Assembly (NCBI GenBank): GCA_021397845.1
Contig: CM038049.1
Location: forward strand, 98,796,877-98,860,876
Origin: Areca catechu
Taxonomy: Eukaryota; Streptophyta; Magnoliopsida; Arecales; Arecaceae
Direction of reading: 5' to 3'
Length of the DNA: 64,000 nucleotides
The notes below the pieces were generated by a model, which saw nothing but the letters and a program-made list of their open reading frames with translations, was not told where the DNA came from and made no database searches. Shown here in pieces: positions 34,251 to 46,223 of this stretch; position 1 is the stretch's first letter, and each line of letters starts with the position of its first letter. A program made the translations under genes and the position numbers.

Positions 34251-35707
34251 TGGTGGGGACACGGAGGCACCAGAATAAGACAGAGGCTTTTTCAACCCTC
34301 TGTAAATTGATCAATAATTTATGAGTCCATCTGTAATAAGGGCTTAGCTCATCTGAGTCCATTTTAGTTGTTATTTGAGTATTTTTAGTTGTTATTTTAG
34401 TTCTGTACTAGTCAGCTCATGTTGAGCTAGTTCAGTCCAATGCTAGTCAGCTCATGTTGAGCTAATTTTATTTTTTTTGAGTCCTGTCCAAGCATACTGA
34501 AGACTCAAGACTATATCATACAAGTGAAGACCAAGTCCAACTAGATTGAAGACATGGAAGTATAGCACAAGTCCAACCCAGCTTGAAGATTTGAAGACCC
34601 CAAGAGGAAAATTCAGAAAATCCTGATTTCTTGCAGATGCCCTCCAGATGCCCAGATTCCCTTCCAGATGTCAAAGTATATTCATAGATAATGGCATCCA
34701 TGATTCCAGAGGTCCATCTGCATCCTAGCCCAAAGAAATCAAGCCCAGGTGCCATGCCCAAGCCCCTAAGAAGCAAGATACCAGGGAATATTCCTGCTAC
34801 CTGGCTACCAGGCCACCCCAGCTTCCAGAGGCCCAAACCCATGCACCCGAGCCCCTTTGGGCCGGCCTTTTGCTGCTCCTAGAAGCCCAACACGCCCCCC
34901 TAGGCATCCTTGGAGTCTTGACCAAGTCAAGAAAATTTTTAGGGATTTTTCTACCTAATATTTCCTTATTTTCTAGCTAGGGTTTGAGAGGGAAAAGAAT
35001 TCTTATGTAAAGACTTATGTACCCTTACTTGGAGCCCAAGGTTAAGGGTCTATTTAAGGGACCCTAGCCTCTTGTATGAGGAGAATTTTTGATGAATGAA
35101 AACCTTGAGTTCTTCTATTGAGTGGTGTGATACCCTGCTGTGTGCATAAAGGGGTTTGTGAGAGTTCTTCTTCCCGGTGTTTGCAATCATCTTCCTGCAG
35201 CCAACAAACCCTCCAGATCCCTGGACGCCCACTCCAAAAGAAGCCTTCCCTTGCTGTTTTTACTTTGTTTTCTTGTTCCTTTGTGAGATTTCTAACCCCT
35301 GACAGGTCGTTTGCAGGTCCCTGAGTTCCTACGAATCCAACGACTCCAGCCAAGCCTCAATCGGATCACCGAGCAGAAAGCCGGGTATCCGCGGGTCTTT
35401 GGCTCGATTTTCCAGGCCGCATCCATCGAGGAACGAGAGACCCCTTCGCTGCGATCTTCACAGACGTTGTCAGGTACACCCCTCTACCTCCAGTAGTTTT
35501 ATTGTAGGAGAACTTGCCCTAACCGAGGCTTCTCAGCCCCGGCGGTCCTTCTTTGCTACTTTTCTAGGTCCTAATCTGCATGCTGATCTTCAAAAATTCA
35601 AACAAAATTCCCTACAAATAATTTTGATCTGAAATTTGGGAATTAATCACCTAACTCAACATGTAAAACATACAAAAAAAAATTGCATGCATATTAGTTC
35701 CCCATCA
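34251..35707 (+). repeat. Array LTR 1 (1457 bp)
   Basis: TGGTGGGGACACGGAGG ... CCCCATCA. It differs from the other three by a missing C in its 12th-14th bases and by A for G at 35008 and 35428. CTATTTAAGGG at 35050 is the likely TATA box. The ORFs inside (60-108 aa, both strands) recur in each LTR and have no recognisable domain. Confidence 0.95.
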
Positions 35708-35709
35708 TT

Positions 35710-35721
35710 TGGTATCAGAGC
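35710..35721 (+). promoter_or_regulatory. Primer-binding site, copy 1 (initiator tRNA-Met)
   Basis: TGGTATCAGAGC, two bases after the LTR, is complementary to the 3' end of plant initiator tRNA-Met. Confidence 0.9.
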
Positions 35722-36593
35722 ATAGATTAGGGCTTGTTTTCTACAATTTTTCAATCCGTATATACTCTGTTATTTTAATTATTTCTCCCTGTTAAAAACT
35801 CCAAAAATTTTGAAATTTATTTTCCTGGATTTATCATAATTTACAATAATTTCAAAATTTTTTTCAGATTTTATTATGGCATGTGAATTTTCTGCAAGCC
35901 GAAATAGGGCCTGCAAATTTTTGGCTCTATTTTTTTTAGCAAGACAAGTTTGGAAGTTTTAGGTTTTTGTTTAGCAATTTTTGCATATTTTTAATTTTAG
36001 TATATTTCCAGTATATTAGGCCATGTTTTGCAAGTTTTCTTCTATTTAAAAAAATACCAAAAAAAAAAATTACATATTCTCCAAAAATACCAAAAAAAAA
36101 AAAATATCTAAACCCTAATTTGCATCCTCATCTGCCTGCCATCATTGCATAATTTACTTTTAAGAGCACTCTTGCTATATCAGATGGGGGGAGGATTTGA
36201 TCACCTCTCCTTAGCCCAAAACAACATCCCTTGCATTCAGTCCCAAGCCTTAACCTAAAATTAATTAGACTTAATTTGCCCTAGTGGGCTAGGGATACCA
36301 ACTGGTCGGGTCCGGGCTAGTGTTAGATCACTGTGTCAAGTTAACCTGTGTGTGCCTTGTGCTCAGTGTCTAGAACGGTGGTTTAGGGATTCAATCCCGA
36401 AGGGCTTGTGTGCTGGTCCGCCTACCTGGCCAATCTCTGATTGGTGTCTAGGATTGGCAATCAGGGACCTAACACTCTCCTTACACCTGCCTGGCTAAGT
36501 ACAGGGTTATTATAGGCTAGTTTGCCACCCTGATTGAGCATCTAGTTTGGACTCTAGGTCTAGTCAGCTATAGTCGGTCTGATCGAGTCTTGT
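35722..36593 (+). other. Long leader, copy 1
   Basis: About 870 bp without a gene: AT-rich with A-runs, then a C/T-rich and GGTTTAGGGATTCAATCCCG-containing part before the gag-like ATG. The corresponding leaders are 40539-41410 and 45354-46223; small indels in T and A runs distinguish them. Confidence 0.7.
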
Positions 36594-38399
36594 ATGAGCA
36601 CTAGATCAGTAGTTTCATATCACCCACCTCCTTCACAAATGTCTGAACCCATGGAAAACTTACAAGCCCAAATAAAAGCCCTAGCTGATCAAATGGCCCA
36701 GATGACTACCCAGTTAACTCAGTCTGGTACCCAAACCAACAATAGAATTGACCATCTTGCCAAAAGGTTTGACCAGTTAGGAGGCCGTGTAGGGACCATA
36801 GCAAGAACCCATGGGTCACAATCTGAGCCAGATCCTGAGTCCCCTCAACCTAGGAGAACCCCAAACCCTGATCTATACCATGAGGTCGAACCTAGGAGAT
36901 CCCCTTATTCTAACCCGTTCTACAATCCTCAACCTAGGAGGACCCCAAACCCTGATCCATACCGAGAGATTGAACCTAGGAGAGCCCCTCAGCCTGACCC
37001 ATACAATAATACTGAACCTAGAAGAACCCCTTACCATGACCCTTATTATGATACTGAACCTAGAAGAACCCCTTACCGTGACCATTATTATGATACTGAA
37101 CCAAGGAGAACCCAATACTCTGACCCATATAGGGAGTCCAATCCTAGGAGAACCCAATACTCTGACCCATATAGGGAGCCTAACCCTAGGAGAACCCAAT
37201 ACTCTGACCCATATAGAGAGCCCAACCCTAGGAGAACCCAATATTCTGACCCATATAGGGAGTCCAACCCTAGGAGAACCCAATATCCTGACCCATATAG
37301 GAAGCCCAACCTTAGGAGGACCCCATACCATGATCCATCCTTAGAACCTGATCATAGAGCTGACCCAAAATCCTATGACCCCAGATCCTATAATCCCATG
37401 ACCCATAGATCTGCATCCTTGTCCTATGAGCCTAGAGAACCCATAACCCCTAAGTATCAACCTAGTACTAGTCATGCTTCTTCTAGTCAACCTGAACCCC
37501 ATAGGATTAGTATCCCTAAATATGAACCCAGAAGTGAGCCACTACCCCTTATACAACCTGAACCTACTAGGAGTAGTACCCATAATCAGAGACCAGAACC
37601 TAACCAATTTCCTGCTAGCCGACCTTCTCCAACCATTCCTGAGATTCACAAGGCTTACATTAACGCGGAAGTGTATGAAGCTGATGTGAGCCTAGTGGAT
37701 GAGTATGAGGGAGAAGAGGAGACACATTTAGTAGACCTAGAATTAGCTGACCCAGTAGATGCCCAGGTAGAAACCAACCCAGAGCTAGTTGACCTTGACC
37801 ATATCCAACCTAAAGCTATAATGGAAGAACAAATAGAGGAAGAGAACCTTGGTACTGCTACTAGAGTCTTACCTAAGGAAACCGAAGAGGAGAGCCAAAT
37901 TATAGAGTCTAGTCCTAAAATACAAGAACCAGAAGAATTTATTAAGGACCTGATCTCTTTGAATCAGTACCCTCAAGATGAGCCTCCTCCTATAGTTCCC
38001 ATTAGGGACCTCTTCCCTGAGATTAGTAACCCATCATTCCATTATGCAAACCCCATAGATATACCGCAACCTCGTAAGGTTAGCCTCATTAGTCTAGGAT
38101 TAGTCCCTGACATGCCTTCTTATATCGAACTTTATCCAACTAACCTTGAACCTTTTTTCCTACCCTACAAAACTAATTCTGAACCCACTTCCTATTTTCT
38201 GCCCTTTCCTGACACCTCCAACATTTCTAGGATTATTAGATTGCATTTAACAGAGATTAGCATACTGCATGCATTCATTACGCATGTTAGGTTTGCATTA
38301 TACTTCTGGCATACCCTCTGGCATTTGCTTGGAGTCCATTGTAAATACTCTTGTGCACACCACACTAGGGTTAGACCTAGAGAGTCTATAGTCTCTTAG
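36594..38399 (+). CDS. Gag-like repeat protein, array copy 1 (601 aa)
   Basis: The ATG at 36594 is the first in the leader-to-ORF context shared by all three copies. Residues 15-70 form a polar helical, probably coiled-coil segment (ENLQAQIKALADQMAQM) as at the start of chromovirus gag. Residues 80-250 are tandem units of about 15 residues such as NPRRTQYSDPYREP and EPRRTPYHDPYYDT, basic and Tyr/Pro-rich. Residues 250-350 are Pro/Ser-rich and 350-480 strongly acidic, like the gag-protease linker at the left edge of the window. Residues 570-580 (YFWHTLWHLLG) are a scrap of integrase core: YFWKTLWHLLG occurs in the integrase at 1922-3676. The usual capsid core and zinc knuckle are missing. Possible role: RNA binding or particle assembly with partner proteins; inferred. 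Confidence 0.7.
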   Translation: MSTRSVVSYHPPPSQMSEPMENLQAQIKALADQMAQMTTQLTQSGTQTNNRIDHLAKRFDQLGGRVGTIARTHGSQSEPDPESPQPRRTPNPDLYHEVEPRRSPYSNPFYNPQPRRTPNPDPYREIEPRRAPQPDPYNNTEPRRTPYHDPYYDTEPRRTPYRDHYYDTEPRRTQYSDPYRESNPRRTQYSDPYREPNPRRTQYSDPYREPNPRRTQYSDPYRESNPRRTQYPDPYRKPNLRRTPYHDPSLEPDHRADPKSYDPRSYNPMTHRSASLSYEPREPITPKYQPSTSHASSSQPEPHRISIPKYEPRSEPLPLIQPEPTRSSTHNQRPEPNQFPASRPSPTIPEIHKAYINAEVYEADVSLVDEYEGEEETHLVDLELADPVDAQVETNPELVDLDHIQPKAIMEEQIEEENLGTATRVLPKETEEESQIIESSPKIQEPEEFIKDLISLNQYPQDEPPPIVPIRDLFPEISNPSFHYANPIDIPQPRKVSLISLGLVPDMPSYIELYPTNLEPFFLPYKTNSEPTSYFLPFPDTSNISRIIRLHLTEISILHAFITHVRFALYFWHTLWHLLGVHCKYSCAHHTRVRPRESIVS

Positions 38400-38559
38400 G
38401 TTTAGGCCCATAAAAGTCTAATAAATTTCCTTCGATAGGAATGCAAAGTCGAGTGTATTAGGTGTTAGTTTGAGTCCTTTGCATCATCTTGTTAGGAGTC
38501 TGCATGTGCCCAGCATGTTCACCACCTGCACTAATTTTGAAACAACTGGCTAATTCCCT

Positions 38560-39066
38560 AAGATGGATTAAAGAATTTGATGTAGTGGATTCTATCTTGG
38601 TTAGGCTTAGGCCTAAAAGAAGCTTCATGCTCGCAGAGCCGGACCTTTTAAAGTGATAGAGAAGGTTGGATCAAATGCCTAGGTATTAGAATTGCCTTCG
38701 GATTTGGACATTAGTTCTACCTTCAATATTACAGACCTGGTTGAGTATAGGGAACCGGCAGCGATACCTAGTGAGGCCTTTGGACCTATTCCTTTTCATT
38801 GTGAGTGACCCTAACCTAGAGTGTCCACAAACAAATTTGGCCTGAGAGAGGAGAACGGATCGGGCGTATCCTGGACGATCAAGCCATCACGACCCAGGGC
38901 CATGTCTATCAACGCTTCCTGGTCCGATGGCAGGCCGGCCAGAGTCGGACGATTCGTGGATTTCTCGAGAGGACTTGCAACGCCTCAACCCAGACTTTCT
39001 CGAGAGATATGTGAGCCAGTCTGACCTTCACTCGACATGGTCGAGTTCCTCCCACCCCGGGAGAAT
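38560..39066 (+). pseudogene. Integrase C-end and chromodomain relic, copy 1
   Basis: Broken frames match the end of the integrase at 1922-3676: FKVIEKVG, STFNITDLVEYREP, then chromodomain pieces ILDDQAITTQGH and PESDDSWISREDLQRLNPD in two frames separated by a one-base loss near 38935. A stop also lies after GSNA. Equivalent relics: 43376-43882 and 48190-48696. The 3' end (GGGAGAAT) is the likely purine tract before the next LTR. Confidence 0.8.
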
Positions 39067-40524
39067 TGGTGGGGACACCGGAGGCACCAGAATAAGACAG
39101 AGGCTTTTTCAACCCTCTGTAAATTGATCAATAATTTATGAGTCCATCTGTAATAAGGGCTTAGCTCATCTGAGTCCATTTTAGTTGTTATTTGAGTATT
39201 TTTAGTTGTTATTTTAGTTCTGTACTAGTCAGCTCATGTTGAGCTAGTTCAGTCCAATGCTAGTCAGCTCATGTTAAGCTAATTTTATTTTTTTTGAGTC
39301 CTGTCCAAGCATACTGAAGACTCAAGACTATATCATACAAGTGAAGACCAAGTCCAACTAGATTGAAGACATGGAAGTATAGCACAAGTCCAACCCAGCT
39401 TGAAGATTTGAAGACCCCAAGAGGAAAATTCAGAAAATCCTGATTTCTTGCAGATGCCCTCCAGATGCCCAGATTCCCTTCCAGATGTCAAAGTATATTC
39501 ATAGATAATGGCATCCATGATTCCAGAGGTCCATCTGCATCCTAGCCCAAAGAAATCAAGCCCAGGTGCCATGCCCAAGCCCCTAAGAAGCAAGATACCA
39601 GGGAATATTCCTGCTACCTGGCTACCAGGCCACCCCAGCTTCTAGAGGCCCAAACCCATGCACCCGAGCCCCTTTGGGCCGGCCTTTTGCTGCTCCTAGA
39701 AGCCCAACACGCCCCCCTAGGCATCCTTGGAGTCTTGACCAAGTCAAGAAAATTTTTAGGGATTTTTCTACCTAATATTTCCTTATTTTCTAGCTAGGGT
39801 TTGAGAGGGAAAAGGATTCTTATGTAAAGACTTATGTACCCTTACTTGGAGCCCAAGGTTAAGGGTCTATTTAAGGGACCCTAGCCTCTTGTATGAGGAG
39901 AATTTTTGATGAATGAAAACCTTGAGTTCTTCTATTGAGTGGTGTGATACCCTGCTGTGTGCATAAAGGGGTTTGTGAGAGTTCTTCTTCCCGGTGTTTG
40001 CAATCATCTTCCTGCAGCCAACAAACCCTCCAGATCCCTGGACGCCCACTCCAAAAGAAGCCTTCCCTTGCTGTTTTTACTTTGTTTTCTTGTTCCTTTG
40101 TGAGATTTCTAACCCCTGACAGGTCGTTTGCAGGTCCCTGAGTTCCTACGAATCCAACGACTCCAGCCAAGCCTCAATCGGATCACCGAGCAGAAAGCCG
40201 GGTATCCGCGGGTCTTTGGCTCGATTTTCCAGGCCGCATCCGTCGAGGAACGAGAGACCCCTTCGCTGCGATCTTCACAGACGTTGTCAGGTACACCCCT
40301 CTACCTCCAGTAGTTTTATTGTAGGAGAACTTGCCCTAACCGAGGCTTCTCAGCCCCGGCGGTCCTTCTTTGCTACTTTTCTAGGTCCTAATCTGCATGC
40401 TGATCTTCAAAAATTCAAACAAAATTCCCTACAAATAATTTTGATCTGAAATTTGGGAATTAATCACCTAACTCAACATGTAAAACATACAAAAAAAAAT
40501 TGCATGCATATTAGTTCCCCATCA
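39067..40524 (+). repeat. Array LTR 2 (1458 bp)
   Basis: Serves as 3' LTR of copy 1 and 5' LTR of copy 2. It shares AGATTCCCTT with LTR 1 (LTRs 3 and 4 have AGATTCACTT) and has its own CTTCTAGAGG change. Confidence 0.95.
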
Positions 40525-40526
40525 TT

Positions 40527-40538
40527 TGGTATCAGAGC
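40527..40538 (+). promoter_or_regulatory. Primer-binding site, copy 2
   Basis: TGGTATCAGAGC, two bases after LTR 2. Confidence 0.9.
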
Positions 40539-41410
40539 ATAGATTAGGGCTTGTTTTCTACAATTTTTCAATCCGTATATACTCTGTTATTTTAATTATT
40601 TCTCCCTGTTAAAAACTCCAAAAATTTTGAAATTTATTTTCCTGGATTTATCATAATTTACAATAATTTCAAAAATTTTTTCAGATTTTATTATGCATGT
40701 GAATTTTCTGCAAGCCGAAATAGGGCCTGCAAATTTTTGGCTCTATTTTTTTTAGCAAGACAAGTTTAGAAGTTTTAGGTTTTTGTTTAGCAATTTTTGC
40801 ATATTTTTTAATTTTAGTATATTTCCAGTATATTAGGCCATGTTTTGCAAGTTTTCTTCTATTTAAAAAAATACCAAAAAAAAAAATTACATATTCTCCA
40901 AAAATACCAAAAAAAAAAAAATATCTAAACCCTAATTTGCATCCTCATCTGCCTGCCATCATTGCATAATTTATTTTTAAGGGCACTCTTGCTATATCAG
41001 ATGGGGGGAGGATTTGATCACCTCTCCTTAGCCCAAAACAACATCCCTTGCATTCAGTCCCAAGCCTTAACCTAAAATTAATTAGACTTAATTTGCCCTA
41101 GTGGGCTAGGGACACCAACTGGTCGGGTCCGGGCTAGTGTTAGATCACTGTGTCAAGTTAACCTGTGTGTGCCTTGTGCTCAGTGTCTAGAACGGTGGTT
41201 TAGGGATTCAATCCCGAAGGGCTTGTGTGCTGGTCCGCCTACCTGGCCAATCTCTGATTGGTGTCTAGGATTGGCAATCAGGGACCTAACACTCTCCTTA
41301 CACCTGCCTGGCTAAGTACAGGGTTATTATAGGCTAGTTTGCCACCCTGATTGAGCATCTAGTTTGGACTCTAGGTCTAGTCAGCTATAGTCGGTCTGAT
41401 CGAGTCTTGT

Positions 41411-43066
41411 ATGAGCACTAGATCAGTAGTTTCATATCACCCACCTCCTTCACAAATGTCTGAACCCATGAAAAACTTACAAGCCCAAATAAAAGCCCTA
41501 GCTGATCAAATGGCCCAGATGACTACCCAGTTAACTCAGTCTGGTACCCAAACCAACAATAGAATTGACCATCTTGCCAAAAGGTTTGACCAGTTAGGAG
41601 GCCGTGTAGGGACCATAGCAAGAACCCATGGGTCACAATCTGAGCCAGATCCTGAGTCCCCTCAACCTAGGAGAACCCCAAACCCTGATCTATACCATGA
41701 GGTCGAACCTAGGAGATCCCCTTATTCTAACCCGTACTACAATCCTCAACCTAGGAGGACCCCAAACCCTGATCCATACCGAGAGATTGAACCTAGGAGA
41801 GCCCCTCAGCCTGACCCATACAATAATACTGAACCTAGAAGAACCCCTTACCATGACCCTTATTATGATACTGAACCTAGAAGAACCCCTTACCGTGACC
41901 ATTATTATGATACTGAACCAAGGAGAACCCAGTACTCTGACCCATATAGGGAGTCCAATCCTAGGAGAACCCAATACTCTGACCCATATAGGGAGCCTAA
42001 CCCTAGGAGAACCCAATACTCTGACCCATATAGAGAGCCCAACCCTAGGAGAACCCAATATTCTGACCCATATAGGGAGTCCAACCCTAGGAGAACCCAA
42101 TATCCTGACCCATATAGGAAGCCCAACTTTAGGAGGACCCCATACCATGATCCATCCTTAGAACCTGATCATAGAGCTGACCCAAAATCCTATGACCCCA
42201 GATCCTATAATCCCATGACCCATAGATCTGCATCCTTGTCCTATGAGCCTAGAGAACCCATAACCCCTAAGTATCAACCTAGTACTAGTCATGCTTCTTC
42301 TAGTCAACCTGAATCCCATAGGATTAGTATCCCTAAATATGAACCCAGAAGTGAGCCACTACCCCTTATACAACCTGAACCTACTAGGAGTAGTACCCAT
42401 AATCAGAGACCAGAACCTAACCAATTTCCTTCTAGCCGACCTTCTCCAACCATTCCTGAGATTCACAAGGCTTACATTAACGCGGAAGTGTATGAAGCTG
42501 ATGTGAGCCTAGTGGATGAGTATGAGGGAGAAGAGGAGACACATTTAGTAGACCTAGAATTAGCTGACCCAGTAGATGCCCAGGTAGAAACCAACCCAGA
42601 GCTAGTTGACCTTGACCATATCCAACCTAAAGCTATAATGGAAGAACAAATAGAGGAAGAGAACCTAGGTACTGCTACTAGAGTCTTACCTAAGGAAACC
42701 GAAGAGGAGAGCCAAATTATAGAGTCTAGTCCTAAAATACAAGAACCAGAAGAATTTATTAAGGACCTGATCTCTTTGAATCAGTACCCTCAAGATGAGC
42801 CTCCTCCTATAGTTCCCATTAGGGACCTCTTCCCTGAGATTAGTAACCCATCATTCCATTATGCAAACCCCATAGATATACCGCAACCTCGTAAGGTTAG
42901 CCTCATTAGTCTAGGATTAGTCCCTGACATGCCTTCTTATATCGAACTTTATCCAACTAACCTTGAACCTTTTTCCTACCCTACAAAACTAATTCTGAAC
43001 CCACTTCCTATTTTCTGCCCTTTCCTGACACCTCCAACATTTCTAGGATTATTAGATTGCATTTAA
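41411..43066 (+). pseudogene. Gag-like repeat protein, array copy 2, frameshifted (551 aa)
   Basis: Same protein as copy 1 to about residue 518. One T is missing from the T run after TTGAACC (near 42970), so the last part is read in another frame, ends at 551 residues, and the integrase-like scrap is not translated. It also carries single changes (Lys for Glu at residue 21, Ser for Pro near 302, Phe for Leu near 242). Repeat number is unchanged. Confidence 0.75.
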
Positions 43067-43375
43067 CAGAGATTAGCATACTGCATGCATTCATTACGCA
43101 TGTTAGGTTTGCATTATACTTCTGGCATACCCTCTGGCATTTGCTTGGAGTCCATTGTAAATACTCTTGTGCACACCACACTAGGGTTAGACCTAGAGAG
43201 TCTATAGTCTCTTAGGTTTAGGCCCATAAAAGTCTAATAAATTTCCTTCGATAGGAATGCAAAGTCGAGTGTATTAGGTGTTAGTTTGAGTCCTTTGCAT
43301 CATCTTGTTAGGAGTCTGCATGTGCCTAGCATGTTCACCACCTGCACTAATTTTGAAACAACTGGCTAATTCCCT

Positions 43376-43882
43376 AAGATGGATTAAAGAATTTGATGTA
43401 GTGGATTCTATCTTGGTTAGGCTTAGGCCTAAAAGAAGCTTCATGCTCGCAGAGCCGGACCTTTTAAAGTGATAGAGAAGGTTGGATCAAATGCCTAGGT
43501 ATTAGAATTGCCTTCGGATTTGGACATTAGTTCTACCTTCAATATTACAGACCTGGTTGAGTATAGGGAACCGGCAGCGATACCTAGTGAGGCCTTTGGA
43601 CCTATTCCTTTTCATTGTGAGTGACCCTAACCTAGAGTGTCCACAAACAAATTTGGCCTGAGAGAGGAGAACGGATCGGGCGTATCCTGGACGATCAAGC
43701 CATCACGACCCAGGGCCATGTCTATCAACGCTTCCTGGTCCGATGGCAGGCCGGCCAGAGTCGGACGATTCGTGGATTTCTCGAGAGGACTTGCAACGCC
43801 TCAACCCAGACCTTCTCGAGAGATATGTGAGCCAGTCTGACCTTCACTCGACAGGGTCGAGTTCCTCCCACCCCGGGAGAAT
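43376..43882 (+). pseudogene. Integrase C-end and chromodomain relic, copy 2
   Basis: Same broken frames as copy 1, with CTCGACAGGG where copy 1 has CTCGACATGG. Confidence 0.8.
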
Positions 43883-45339
43883 TGGTGGGGACACCGGAGG
43901 CACCAGAATAAGACAGAGGCTTTTTCAACTCTCTGTAAATTGATCAATAATTTATGAGTCCATCTGTAATAAGGGCTTAGCTCATCTGAGTCCATTTTAG
44001 TTGTTATTTGAGTATTTTTAGTTGTTATTTTAGTTCTGTACTAGTCAGCTCATGTTGAGCTAGTTCAGTCCAATGCTAGTCAGCTCATGTTGAGCTAATT
44101 TTATTTTTTTGAGTCCTGTCCAAGCATACTGAAGACTCAAGACTATATCATACAAGTGAAGACCAAGTCCAACTAGATTGAAGACATGGAAGTATAGCAC
44201 AAGTCCAACCCAGCTTGAAGATTTGAAGACCCCAAGAGGAAAATTCAGAAAATCCTGATTTCTTGCAGATGCCCTCCAGATGCCCAGATTCACTTCCAGA
44301 TGTCAAAGTATATTCATAGATAATGGCATCCATGATTCCAGAGGTCCATCTGCATCCTAGCCCAAAGAAATCAAGCCCAGGTGCCATGCCCAAGCCCCTA
44401 AGAAGCAAGATACCAGGGAATATTCCTGCTACCTGGCTACCAGGCCACCCCAGCTTCCAGAGGCCCAAACCCATGCACCCGAGCCCCTTTGGGCCGGCCT
44501 TTTGCTGCTCCTAGAAGCCCAACACGCCCCCCTAGGCATCCTTGGAGTCTTGACCAAGTCAAGAAAATTTTTAGGGATTTTTCTACCTAATATTTCCTTA
44601 TTTTCTAGCTAGGGTTTGAGAGGGAAAAGGATTCTTATGTAAAGACTTATGTACCCTTACTTGGAGCCCAAGGTTAAGGGTCTATTTAAGGGACCCTAGC
44701 CTCTTGTATGAGGAGAATTTTTGATGAATGAAAACCTTGAGTTCTTCTATTGAGTGGTGTGATACCCTGCTGTGTGCATAAAGGGGTTTGTGAGAGTTCT
44801 TCTTCCCGGTGTTTGCAATCATCTTCCTGCAGCCAACAAACCCTCCAGATCCCTGGACGCCCACTCCAAAAGAAGCCTTCCCTTGCTGTTTTTACTTTGT
44901 TTTCTTGTTCCTTTGTGAGATTTCTAACCCCTGACAGGTCGTTTGCAGGTCCCTGAGTTCCTACGAATCCAACGACTCCAGCCAAGCCTCAATCGGATCA
45001 CCGAGCAGAAAGCCGGGTATCCGCGGGTCTTTGGCTCGATTTTCCAGGCCGCATCCGTCGAGGAACGAGAGACCCCTTCGCTGCGATCTTCACAGACGTT
45101 GTCAGGTACACCCCTCTACCTCCAGTAGTTTTATTGTAGGAGAACTTGCCCTAACCGAGGCTTCTCAGCCCCGGCGGTCCTTCTTTGCTACTTTTCTAGG
45201 TCCTAATCTGCATGCTGATCTTCAAAAATTCAAACAAAATTCCCTACAAATAATTTTGATCTGAAATTTGGGAATTAATCACCTAACTCAACATGTAAAA
45301 CATACAAAAAAAAATTGCATGCATATTAGTTCCCCATCA
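43883..45339 (+). repeat. Array LTR 3 (1457 bp)
   Basis: Shared by copies 2 and 3. It has AGATTCACTT like LTR 4, and a shorter T run near 44105. Confidence 0.95.
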
Positions 45340-45341
45340 TT

Positions 45342-45353
45342 TGGTATCAGAGC
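45342..45353 (+). promoter_or_regulatory. Primer-binding site, copy 3
   Basis: TGGTATCAGAGC, two bases after LTR 3. Confidence 0.9.
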
Positions 45354-46223
45354 ATAGATTAGGGCTTGTTTTCTACAATTTTTCAATCCGTATATACTCT
45401 GTTATTTTAATTATTTCTCCCTGTTAAAAACTCCAAAAATTTTGAAATTTATTTTCCTGGATTTATCATAATTTACAATAATTTCAAAAATTTTTCAGAT
45501 TTTATTATGCATGTGAATTTTCTGCAAGCCGAAATAGGGCCTGCAAATTTTGGCTCTATTTTTTTTAGCAAGACAAGTTTAGAAGTTTTAGGTTTTTGTT
45601 TAGCAATTTTTGCATATTTTTTAATTTTAGTATATTTCCAGTATATTAGGCCATGTTTTGCAAGTTTTCTTCTATTTAAAAAAATACCAAAAAAAAAAAT
45701 TACATATTCTCCAAAAATACCAAAAAAAAAAAAATATCTAAACCCTAATTTGCATCCTCATCTGCCTGCCATCATTGCATAATTTACTTTTAAGGGCACT
45801 CTTGCTATATCAGATGGGGGGAGGATTTGATCACCTCTCCTTAGCCCAAAACAACATCCCTTGCATTCAGTCCCAAGCCTTAACCTAAAATTAATTAGAC
45901 TTAATTTGCCCTAGTGGGCTAGGGACACCAACTGGTCGGGTCCGGGCTAGTGTTAGATCACTGTGTCAAGTTAACCTGTGTGTGCCTTGTGCTCAGTGTC
46001 TAGAACGGTGGTTTAGGGATTCAATCCCGAAGGGCTTGTGTGCTGGTCCGCCTACCTGGCCAATCTCTGATTGGTGTCTAGGATTGGCAATCAGGGACCT
46101 AACACTCTCCTTACACCTGCCTGGCTAAGTACAGGGTTATTATAGGCTAGTTTGCCACCCTGATTGAGCATCTAGTTTGGACTCTAGGTCTAGTCAGCTA
46201 TAGTCGGTCTGATCGAGTCTTGT

